Source: Tanytarsus gracilentus (taxonomy: Eukaryota; Arthropoda; Insecta; Diptera; Chironomidae). From it: a stretch of DNA of 64,000 nucleotides. The stretch spans positions 2,564,501-2,628,500 of the forward strand of contig JAXRKN010000045.1 in assembly GCA_038502055.1 (NCBI GenBank). Direction: 5' to 3'. Shown here one piece after another: positions 37,801 to 48,415 of this stretch. The notes under the pieces are model-generated. The model did no database searches. It had not been told where the DNA came from and saw only the letters and a list, made by a program, of their open reading frames with translations. Made by a program: the position numbers and the translations under genes. Position 1 is the stretch's first letter. Each line of letters starts with the position of its first letter.

Positions 37801-40800
37801 CAAATTCACGGAGAGTCGTGTCCTTTTGGATTAAAATTAAAAAATAAATCCAACAGAAACGAAAAAAAAAACTTTACACAAATTTTTAAACTTACAAAAA
37901 CACTTAATTACATGAAAAATCAGTTCCACTTCGACAACCACCACGATATAATCCACGACGTCGATCGGGACTTGGATGTTGGTACAACTATCATCTAGCA
38001 GGCTCAGATTATGCCGGACCAACATCGTCGATTAGCAGCAGTTCCTCATGGACAGCGTCACACTATCACACATTCGCTCGACTGATGACAAATGGACCAC
38101 CCTCGCCGTGCCCATCCGATCAGCCATTCAATTCCGCAAGTTCAAGTCTCTCCGAATCATCATCAAGTCATCGCAGTCAAGAGGATGACATCAGCATTGT
38201 CACAGGTAAAATATTTAAATGAAAATTTGCAACAATGTTTGCAAATTCGCCCACACTGAACTTTTTTTCTCATGTGACAGTCAAGTTATAACCCACATGA
38301 CAGTTAAAAAAATTATATCACTCATGTTTAATCCACACTCAAATCTGCCACCCTCACAATTCTTTTGCGTTCTCGCAAAATTTATTGTAAAATATTATTG
38401 CCGTGTAAATAAGATGATATCAACCTAAAAGGACATGCCGAGGGAATAATAAATTTGATCCATCTTGTTTGCGATCCTTGATCCATAACAGATTTTTATA
38501 TTTGTTGCACTCGTGTGTGCGTGTGTCTGACTGTGTATACAAATATGAACAACGTGCTTGATAAAATATAAATTTTCGAGAAGAGCTTTTAAAGCTGCAA
38601 TATGTTTCGTGCGATGGTAATCGATGAGCCATTTTTGGTTTCGCAGTATCGTCATTGAAAAATTTCCCCTCATCAATCTTGAAACAATCTGAAGCATTCA
38701 GAATGGAAATATGAAAAATTACCTCATAAATTTTCGATGGACGAAAACTTTTTTAATTTGAAAATATTTTTTTAAAAAAATAAAAACATTATAGCTCCGC
38801 TATATATTAATTTTATTTCTCAAAACCAGTTTTTGGCCTGTGCAGCATTACATTGTGCAATATCAAAACATATACTCAAATGATAGGCCTAGCAAACCCT
38901 ACAAATGGCGAAAACAGATTTGAAATCGGTTACTTTACGAGAGTTAGATTTGTATTTTTTTCTTTGTGGATATCTCAAGAACGCTGGTTGGCTTGGGTTT
39001 GTCTAGTCGGGTTTTGGTTCTGTTGTGCAAGAAGTATTTAGTTTTGAGGTATGACCCTTCAAGGACCGTCCCTGAGTGCAAAAATGTCCTTTTTCATAAA
39101 AATTTTTTTTTATATGGTTTTATGGGTATTGTTAAACTTATTTTTTAGAAAAAAATTCACATTAACGATTTTTGAGGAGTGTCCATCATGGGCGGCCTGG
39201 GGGGCCCCTAATGTCATTTTTCAGAACTATGGCTTAATGGGAATCGTTGAACTCGTAATTTGACCAGGAATCGATTGCATTGATATTTTGCGGAATGTCC
39301 ATCAAGGCCGGCCTGGAGTGCCACTAATGTCCATTTTTCAGAACTATGGCTTCATGTATGTCGTTGAACTCGTCATTGCATCAGGAATTGATTGACATTG
39401 ATGATTTTTGAAGGATGTCCTTCATGATTAACCAAAAGTGCCAACGGAGTAAGGTACTAATCTATGCGGAGCTATTGGAAATGGCAACGCCGTTTGCAGA
39501 CCCATCTTGTTTTATATTTTTAAATTCATAATTTCGCAACCTTTGCATTTTGACTTTTTTACTTTTCAACCCTCCATCAAAAATTTTTCTCATCGATCGA
39601 AAATTCACTCACATAAATCTTTATAATTTTTTTGCCCTTTCCGAATGTCCCTGATATCGTTCATGCCATCCGTCTCAAAGGATTTTTCCTTCTTCGTATT
39701 GCATGCTGTTTGTTCTTTTCATGTCCTTCATTGCTTTATGTTTAGATTAAATGGTTGAATGTGAATGACGTGCTTTATGTTGTCTGCTTTTAGACGTTCT
39801 ACTTAAAGTTTATCTTCACTCTAGCACGACAATTTCTCATGCAGAGAAACGAGAAATTTTTATTAAGTTTCTTAAGTACCCCCAATGGAATTTTTTCCTT
39901 TTTTAAACTTTTTTCCTCTCTTTTGTATTTCTTTTATTTCCTTTTCGCGAGAGTTATTTTATTCCTAGAAATTTTTTTATGTACAGATGCTGCATTTTGT
40001 GTGAACGACATTTGTGATGATTGTGAGAGAATTTTTATGAAGCAGTGACATAAAACTTTTTGCTGTTTGTAATTAAATGTTTGTTACTGAAAGTTTCAAA
40101 ATTAATTTTTCTTACCTTCCCTTGCATGTCCTTGAGCTTAACATTTTTTTAGCTCGAATTAGTTGTGCGTGTAATTAAAACTTTTTACTTCCCTTAATTA
40201 TCTTATATTCTTATCTCTTCTGACTATTTTTTATTTCACAACTGAAAATTACGTCGTGTAATATAAACCTAATGTGAGGTTAATCATTTACAGAGCCTCA
40301 CAGTGAAGTTGAATTCTTAACTCTTCACACTTCCATTGTGCTCTGTAAATTGTAACGATAAAAAAATATATAATTCATTATGCGTTTTCATGTTAATAGA
40401 TAAGAGTCTCGGCGATACGAGTGACATTATCAGCGATTCATCGGGTGTAGGTACGAATTCAGAATCGGCAACATGTTCGATAGGACATCCAAGCACGACA
40501 GTCGTTGCCATTGAGAAGTACGAAGCGCAAATTAGCGGACATTTATCGATACAACCGGGTGATGTTATTGAAGTCGTCGGATCGACTGATTGTGGACTCT
40601 TGGAAGGTTTTATACGCGGTACATCTGTAACCGGATTTTTCCCCTCGCATTGCGCTCAAGAGGTGCAATTTCGTCAAAAGAACATTACAAATGTATCGAC
40701 TGCCTCATCGACAAATCAACAGAATATTAAAAACAATAATCAAGTGAATATCGCAACAACAAACGGTGCTGAATTCATTGAGACAAACATGCAGCAATAC

Positions 40801-43800
40801 AACAGCAACACAGCACCGCGAGCGAAAAAGAGGTGAGTATTGGTGAAACAGGAATTTTGTTGTTTGAGGTACACTGAGAGAATTTTTTTAATCAATTCTT
40901 TAAATTTTTAATTCAAACATAAATTTTGTAATTTTATCGCAGAATTTAAAAAATTTATTTTCTTGCATTCATGTTGAAAAATTCCTGGAATTTTAAACTC
41001 TCTGAAATTCTTTCCAGTTCCCAAAAAATCTCTTTCTTAATATTCTCTCCTCAATTCTTGTCAATTCCTCCTTTTTTCTACCTCCTTCATTTCTTAATTT
41101 TCATTCCACTCTCTCGCTGGTCGCTCAAGAGTGACCTTCAACACTTCAACAGCAGAAAAATATAATATGAAAAAAATTCTTAAATTCTCTCTCTTCTTTA
41201 TTTCTCCATTACTAATTCGTCGCTTTTTTGCCCGTTGATGCCATTTGTCTCGCTCGCGCGCGCCGTATACAACACACAGTTTCTTGATGCCAGAGCCTCG
41301 TACAGTGGTGAGTTGAATACTTTTTTTTATTCATAAATGTTGATTTTACTATTTATGGGATTTTATTTTGTGGAAAAAAGAGAGCAATTAAAAAATCGGT
41401 AACACAGACAGTCAATCGCACGAAAGTGAACTGGTTTTATAGGCCGAACTGTCCTGTCGAGCTTTATAGAATGTTGTCCACATATGGTTATATAAACTGA
41501 TTTTTAACAGATTTAACTTTGAGGTTAAAATTTTAAGCGATCACCCCTTGCAAAAAAATCACTGAAATTTAATTTTTTCCAACGCAATAAAAGGTGATAA
41601 TTGACGTTTTTTACTTGCTCTTCAACTCCTCCCCATAGCTGTCGCTAAAACGATTAATCATAATTTAATTTTTATTCCATGATATCATAAGTTGCTAATT
41701 AACTCAAGCGCGTAAATAATTCACGAAAATAATTTGTCTTATCTCAGGTTCTGCATCGTGCGAAACGTGGATTTGGATTTGTTTTGCGCGGCGCTAAAGC
41801 AGCATCGCCATTGATGCAATTAAAGCCATCATCAAGATGTCCGGCATTGCAGTATTTAGATGACGTCGATCCGGGTGGCGTTGCTGATCTTTCTGGACTA
41901 AAACCAGGAGATTTTCTTTTGTCTGTAAGTTTGTGAATGTTATGTGTTTTTAAAATTCAACATGAAAATTTTCCATCCCTTGAAAAAGTCCCTTTTCAAT
42001 ATTGTTTTATTTACTCTTCACTTACAAACGTTCATGTACGTGTCACATCTGTTTCAAAAAAGTTCTTATAAACATTTTTCTCACTATTTAGATAAACGAT
42101 GAAGATGTCACTTGCGCATCACATGAGCATGTTGTGGAGATGATTAGAAATTCCAGCAGTGTTGTGAAAATGACAGTTCTGACGATGCCAATAAATGAAA
42201 ATCTTCTGAACAATAATCAGCCAATGGTTATGTCAATGATGAACGGCAATGGACGTCAGTGTTCGACACTGCCACGTCGCATGAGTGGACCGAATAAAAT
42301 GCCAGCACCTGCACCGCCTCGTCGAGATCCAAAAACAACGCTCAGTGTTGGTCGAGCGCGTGCACGCTCAATGGTGGCTGGACTTGAGGGAGGCGATTTA
42401 GACGATGACGAAATTTTACCTAAAGCAAGCTCTGTCGAGTCAATTCATCAACAAACGCAATCGGCTCTGTCGACGCCAACGCAAGGCGGACCCGGAACGC
42501 CAATTCAGCCGAGAACGGCGAGCATTAAATGTCGACCGACATCGAGTCGAATAACGGCCGCTGAACTCGAAGATTTATTCCAGCGACAGCAAAGCGTTGA
42601 GGCTGTAAATTATCGCTATTCGTCTATGATGACCACATCGAGATTTCAGTCGAATTGTGAAGCTTCTCTCACACCTCAGACATCGCCCTCAAAGGCACCC
42701 CTCGTATACGCCAGCATTGCTGATATGAAAAGAAAGAAAAATAAAAATGGAACGCTAAAAGGAAAGCCAGTGTCGGTTCCAACAGTCCAATCGGAGTTGA
42801 GAAGAAATTTCCACAGTTCACCTGATCTCGCAAATACATTGAGTGGAAGTGCCACATGGACGAGTGGAATGCTGGCGAAGAAGGGACATTTATCGCAAGA
42901 CGATATGCATAACATTCACAGCTCCATGCAAAGATTAAATTTGCCGCCACCAAATCATCCACCACCTCCAATTCCAATCGTTCCAGTCGGTCAAGTCATT
43001 AAGGTGATTGCATGAAAATTCTCAATTATTTTATTTGATTTAATTTAATTAATTTTAGGTCGACGTTCGTAAATCCGAATATGAGTCAACGCTTACGATC
43101 CAAAAACAAATTCAAGCGAAACAGCAGCAAGAAGGTCAAGAGCCATTTTCAAGCTTCAAACCAGCACCGAAAGTTTATGCATCTCCGCATGAACTTAACA
43201 TCCCTCAAACCACAATTGTCACCTCGAATGAACAAAATGTAACGAAAATTAGTGTGACAGGTGCCTCGGGAAATTTAAATCCGTATGCACAGCCTGGAAA
43301 GGCAGGAGTTGAGCCATCTTTGACGCCAGATGGAATTCCTCCACCTCCTCCCTTACCTCCCGCCATACCAGAGCCAGATTACAGCATGTCTGAGAGCGAA
43401 GAGGAAGCGGACAATTCTGTTCGTTTGGCATCGACTTCAGTTCCAGTCACTAATAATAATAATAAAAATATTAGCAGCATACCAATAAACCAAAAAGAAC
43501 CCGCGGCTGAGACAAGTGGAAATAGTAACACTTCTGGCTCGAGCACAGGCTCGAGTTCAATGCCACATTCATTTTCAGTCGATGAAATTCAAAGAATTCG
43601 AACGCAACTCAAGTCATCGAAATCTTTCCCGAATGCATTCAAAGACAAAGATAAGGATTTGGATGAACATCCCGAGTGTGAGGGTGATAATTCATCGTCA
43701 GGTGTGAGCAGTGATCAGGAAATTATGATCAACAGTTCAGCGCCTTCACCGCCTAAAGTTGCTCAACAGAAAATTTCAATCACCCCTAAAATTCCTAAGA

Positions 43801-44458
43801 GGGAAGAGCCTCTGAAGAAAGAGGTCATTATATCGACTGAAGATGCTCCAAGTGACGAGGATAGTCCACCGATAACTGGATTTCAAAGAAATAATTCGAT
43901 GACGAGAAAACAGGCTGCGATAATCGCCGCAAATCGAGCTAGAGCTCTCTCGTTATCTCAGAAAGGTGAAGCCACACCAGTGTCATTAACTCAACTTCCG
44001 CCGCCAATCGAAGCCGATTCAGATGATGAAGTTGACAGTGGAAAGTTAGGAAGTGCTTATATCGGTAAGTCAATCTGAAGGATTAAAAATTAAATCTTTA
44101 GATTAAAATAAATCTCACGATTAATTTAAATCTTAATCTTATCATTTTAGCTCCACCACCCGAGTTTGGTGACATTGTTTCGAGCACTCGATCACTTCAC
44201 ATTCCCACTCAGCCATCACAAATGTTGCACCGTCAACAACAACAACATCCACCGCCTTCACATTACATGATCGCTCAGCAGCAACAAATGCAGTACATGC
44301 TTAATCAACAGCAACAGCGTAGCGTAAGAATTGTTGGTGCATTGCCAAAGCAAAATGTCGTGCCAGGACAGATGCCAATGGTCGGAAAGGTCGTGCATGC
44401 CAATCATCCACACCATCATATCCACCACTATCATCATAGCCATCCTAAACATCATTAA
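21205..44458 (+). CDS. Prosap: Shank / Prosap postsynaptic scaffold
   Basis: Master scaffold of excitatory postsynapses. Thirteen coding exons join in frame: 21205-21381, 28558-28683, 29735-30066, 30143-30311, 30810-31004, 31425-31491, 37924-38205, 40400-40832, 41280-41307, 41748-41924, 42092-43003, 43059-44064 and 44151-44458 (1403 residues). Domains: SPN/Ras-binding fold (about 20-105, GYVLCRIHVPEL to LKYKRRVYKML); ankyrin repeats (about 115-350, GSTPLHRAV and GNTPLHVCAV); VPLRQPPRYNP linker; SH3 (about 480-540, VAIEKYEAQ to TGFFPSH); PDZ (about 598-690, ligand loop RGFGFVLRG); then a proline/serine/acidic region, a Homer-type PPPEF, glutamine runs and a His-rich end. No SAM domain is found before the stop or in the next 2.2 kb. 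Introns carry two HINE-like copies, a hAT relic and an (AC)41 tract. Confidence 0.93.
23977..25047 (+). mobile_element. HINE-like element, copy B (Shank intron 21382-28557)
   Basis: Same head, tandem array, microsatellite and GCGGAGCTATAA tail as copy A, but with five 120-bp units (starting near 24057, 24177, 24297, 24417 and 24537). It is in the sense orientation of Shank. The fourth and fifth units are the most diverged, as in copy A, so degeneration is concentrated at the 3' end of the array. Confidence 0.8.
28769..28850. repeat. (AC)41 microsatellite
   Basis: 82 uninterrupted bases of AC dinucleotide, 86 bases after a Shank exon donor. Likely length-polymorphic. Confidence 0.98.
35005..35738 (+). 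mobile_element. Degenerate hAT element with 8-bp target duplication
   Basis: The ends are TAGAGTTTCTCA and TGAGAAACTCTA (12-bp perfect inverted repeat), flanked on both sides by ATGTGTAA (34997-35004 and 35739-35746). The 8-bp duplication and TAGNG termini are the hAT pattern. Inside, about 35388-35519 encodes a relic of the transposase C-terminal dimerisation region (ATSVSS, a stop, then RAFLEAGDIVTKARTRMSD), broken by an in-frame TAG. The subterminal zones are full of CCCGGG/GGTACC palindromes. Most of the transposase is gone, so it is non-autonomous. Located in the Shank intron 31492-37923. Confidence 0.88.
38788..39510 (-). mobile_element. HINE-like element, copy C (Shank intron 38206-40399)
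   Basis: Reverse-strand copy bounded by ATTATAGCTCCGC on the left and CCCATCTTGT on the right. It is short, with only two to three degenerate 120-bp units and no clear GTRAGAAA microsatellite. Sequence divergence is higher than in copies A and B. Its intact tail (GCAATATCAAAACATATACTC on the plus strand) serves as the uninterrupted reference for the nested insertion at 48914. Confidence 0.75.
41280..41307 (+). other. 28-base microexon of Shank
   Basis: Bounded by CACAG and GTGAGT, it supplies one base to a split Ser codon and then FLMPEPRTV. It joins exon 40400-40832 (two bases left over) to exon 41748-41924 in frame, rebuilding the conserved MPEPRTVVLHRAKRGFGF lead-in and first strand of the PDZ domain. 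Without it the neighbouring exons would be out of phase. Already counted in the CDS entry. Confidence 0.75.
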
Positions 44459-46702
44459 AAATTTTAATTTCGTTAGAGAGTTTAAAAAATTCCTTCCTTA
44501 TGTCTGAGTTTTTTCTGGACTGCGTTTTAATGTGAAAGTAAATTAAGAAAAAATATTTTTGTGAAATTAGAAAGTTTCTAATATTTTTCTGGAGAAAAAA
44601 AAATAACTAATTGATTCATTCCTAACCCTATGTGCAAAAATCCTCCCAGTTTAAGGTGCATAATTATTATGAAAAATAATCAAATTGATATTGAAATTTA
44701 TTGAGTAAATAAGATGTGAATATATATGAGAGAATAAAAAATAGACAAAAAGTAAGAGTAAAAATTAGGAAAGAGAGAAAGCATTTTTAATTAAGTTGAA
44801 AAAGTCATAAAAAATATTTTTAATTGAAAAAATGGCAGAAAAGTATATCTAAATTATTTTGTTTTGTGAGTTTAAATTAATAAAAAAATATTTGCCAAAA
44901 ACTTTTCCGCCATTTTTATCAAACATTTAAAGAAATTAATTAAGTTATCAGAAACATCTAATTAATTAATAATTTATAGAGAAAAAAGGTTGCAAATTAG
45001 AAAAAATATTGAAAGATTTATAAATGCAAAAAAAATTGTTTTTGACAAATTATAAATTACCCTGAATTTTCGAACACATAAATTTAATCAATGGGAATTC
45101 AAAAAAAAATTGAAAGTATTAAAGGACTAAAATGATTTTTTATGTATTTTTATTTTACGAAAATATCTCAATGTGGCACTAAAGAACATTCCCATCCAAT
45201 GAATTATCAAATTTTTGAATCATCAATCACCATCATCGTCATTTTCATGCACATCCTTAAATCAATTATGAAAATCCTTAATATTCGCACCAATTCATAT
45301 GTCATCGTTGTTAAAGATATCAAAAAAAAGTCGCATTTGTCGTAAATTAATCGAAACAAACTTTTAGATGCGAATAAATCAATAAAATTATGCTGAATGT
45401 TAAAACGTTCACTAATTTACTGCTGAAATTTTCTATTCCAATTTTTAAATAAAGTTTTTTAACATTCATAAAAGACAGTCGATGATAATTGATGAAAAAA
45501 TTGTTGCAATTAAATTTAAAAGACCAACGAATTGAAGTGAAAATTTTTTAGCCGTCCCAATGTGAAATAAATCGATCCTTGATCTCTCGAATTCCTCACA
45601 ACAAATAGGATTAAAAATTTATAGCATGTCAAACGAATAGTAATGCGTAGTAATGCTTTCGACCTATCGAGATGGATCAAAAGAGAGAACTAAAATTAAC
45701 TCCATAAAATAGAATGAACGAGCGATTAAAAAATTTCAAAATATTTTTCCGAGTTGAGAGTAAAATGTGCTCAAGCCATAACAGAAATTATGACTCGAGA
45801 TAGTCACAAAAAATATTGTAAGCTATTAAATGAAACTTTTTTTAAATGGATTTTCATTTTTTTATTGCAAAATTATCTCGATTCTATAAATACAACAAGA
45901 ATTTAATGGAAAAACCACAACACAGCATACAATTTAATATGGGATTGTGTAATATCTATAAAACTTTACATATAAATGAAAATTCGACTTTTTATTATTG
46001 TAGATTTCATTTTTTTCGTGTATGAGAATTCGACGAAAGAAAAATTATATAAAATACGGGAAAAATTCTTTGATCACACAAAAATTACTAAAAAAAATAA
46101 ATAAAATCTTTTAAAAATTTAAAAATACTTTTTTTTAAAATTTTCAGGAATAATTTTTAGATTCAATTTAAAGCTTTTTGCTAACCTAAATTTTTAAAGC
46201 TTTTCAACTCGCAATTTCTTTATGGAATTTTTTTAAAGTGTGACAATTTCTTCTAACAGCGTGACTTACTTTACGAATGACCCTTTTAATTATTATATAA
46301 TCTAATGACTAGAATAAGTTAACAATAATTTAATTTGCTAAATATTGGTTCCAGCTGCTATTAATCGACTTCTCTTTTAATTAAATAATTTCTATAGTTG
46401 TACATTCAGGAATACATTTTACATGCAGGGACACTTAAAATTTATCTATTGACCTTTTTTTCGATTACTTAATTTTATAAGATGTTCAAATGCAAAAAGT
46501 TTGAGAATTTTTAAAATTTTAATGAGCTTTTTTGTCTTTTCCTAAAAATACTCCAAGTGTTGAATATTTAAATAATAAAGTTTGAAAACAAAATAAAACT
46601 TTCACGCTCGAACATCTTATAAACTCTTTCTAAAAATAGAATTTTTGAAATTCCAATGAATGAGAAAATACTACGAAGGCCATAAATCTAAAATTTTCCA
46701 TC
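44459..46702. other. Shank 3' UTR and convergent intergenic spacer
   Basis: 2.2 kb of very AT-rich sequence with many AATAAA hexamers. It must contain the Shank 3' UTR and the end of the opposing membrane-protein mRNA. I looked for a SAM-domain exon on the plus strand and saw none. Confidence 0.5.
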
Positions 46703-48024
46703 TCATGGATATGTGCAATTCACCGGAAGCTGCAAGTGAGCGAAATCTCTCTTTAAAATCGTTGACGGTTCTTTTCTCAGATTTCCACGTGGACTCAACG
46801 AAGAACTGATTGTTGGCTCGGAAGCAATCTCTTGCAAATCATTTTCGTTCCCATGTTTGGCTAAGTCACATTGAAAAGACACACGAGGCCTCTTTGCAAA
46901 ATCCTCACTCGATTTCGTAATTGAACTATCCTCAAACTCGGTATCGGAACGAGCAAGTCTGATGGCTGGATTGGAACTCGTCATGCATGGTGCCTGATTA
47001 AGGATATACCAAAAATTACTGAACGTGACGGATGGACCACCGAGTTTTTTAAAAAGCGAGTATGTGCAGGTGGCGGGGTAAAATTTAAACGCGAAAATTA
47101 TCGCATTTCTAAACATCACGTGATGCTGCATCATTATGCCAAGTAAAGCAAATCCGAGCGACAAGTAGAGTGCGAGAGTATCAAGACACAAATATAACTT
47201 GAAGTAGCTCAAATTGCTCTGAAAAATTAGATTTGTTAGTAAATAGTTTGAGTATAGCAACTTGCTTAAGTACCTCTGAAATGCCAATCAAAAGAATGAC
47301 AGCGAAGAAGAAATAGAGCACGAAGATGAGCATGAGAAATCCATTGAAAATGATTTGAGTCACTGAAAATAACAAAAAGGAAATTATCGATTGGATTACA
47401 TGACTGAGTGTGTCAAAATATATATTGACAAATTAGATTAGACGGGTGAAAATGGTCATTGGTTTCGAATAATTCTTCGTATTGAATAAATTTAAATCCA
47501 ACGTGACGAAAGGATTAAAATTGCTATCACTTTCACTTCCCACGTTGGTTCATAAAACTAATTAAAATTTTAATCAACACGATTTATTTTTAAAATTTAG
47601 CCCTATCTCACACACCCACAACAGGCACGACTGTTTATCCTCGACTAATTTTCATTCATAAATCATTAATCGTCATTTACAATCACAGCGTAATCGCACA
47701 CTGTATATACTCACCGATTATTCCTTGACCTATCCCATTGTCATCCGAATCGTCATCGTCATCGACGAAAGTATTTTCATCATTGCCGTCTGTTTGAGCT
47801 TTTAACGATCCAAAAACGATTGCATAATACGTTGAGTGTTGCGTGAAATTTCGAAATTTAAAGGCACGAGAGTTTTCAATCATCTTAAATTCGGTAAAGA
47901 GGGATGCAACCGACATGATGGCCCACATATAAATCTCGATTGTGATGTAAACGGCAACGGCGAGTCGAGTTAGAACAAATTTACAGCAACATTTTTCAGT
48001 AGATGGAAAAATTTCGCGAGCCAT
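46703..48024 (-). CDS. Multi-pass membrane protein, unassigned
   Basis: I do not recognise this family with certainty. Three exons, 48024-47715, 47362-47274 and 47218-46703, join in frame to 304 residues. A short cytosolic N-terminus with a CCCK cluster precedes a hydrophobic segment (about 18-42, LAVAVYITIEIYMWAIMSVA). A loop ending in the acidic run DDDDDSDDNG (about 88-97) follows. Two more strong hydrophobic segments lie at about 108-132 (IIFNGFLMLIFVLYFFF) and 141-166 (LDTLALYLSLGFALLGIMM), with a weaker fourth (AIIFAFKF). The C-terminus is a long soluble tail rich in Ser and charged residues. The layout recalls small insect tetraspan proteins such as pasiflora or LAPTM-like proteins, a weak analogy only. 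A GTG codon directly precedes the chosen ATG. Confidence 0.7.
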
Positions 48025-48415
48025 CACTTTTTAGATTTCACGTTAGAGCTCACAAAAAGTTTTTTGGGGTCACTTTTGCCACAGACATGCCGAGAAAAGA
48101 AAATATTCTTACTTAAAATCAACTTTCAGTCTTGAAAGGCTTTCAATTTACTACTGAGAGAGTGGTACGAATTTTCAAGGATATTTACAGCAAAAAATTA
48201 TTTCTTTACATTCTCTCCGTTTGCTCACGAAGTTCGCTCTTTGATTCATGCGTAGTAGATGATATAGTTGTTGGTATTAGCGTGCACATTTTCTATTACT
48301 TTGAATACAGTTTTAGTGCTGTGAAAGTTCTGGCGCCAAAAAATATTTTAGTAAAAGTTTTGAATTTTTAACAGCTAAATTTTTTTATTTTTTAATCTTT
48401 TGAATATAAATCCAA
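48025..48415. other. Intergenic spacer, same-strand genes
   Basis: About 390 bases between the acetyltransferase stop and the membrane-protein start, both on the minus strand. It must hold the 3' UTR of one and the promoter of the other. No clear core promoter motif is seen. Confidence 0.4.

Noticed and set aside
42669..42977. 102-residue minus-strand frame
   Set aside because: Antisense shadow of the large Shank exon 42092-43003, whose plus-strand reading is conserved and splices in frame.
48025..48027. GTG as start codon of the membrane protein
   Set aside because: Nuclear insect genes start with ATG; the ATG at 48024 follows directly and gives the same protein without one residue.
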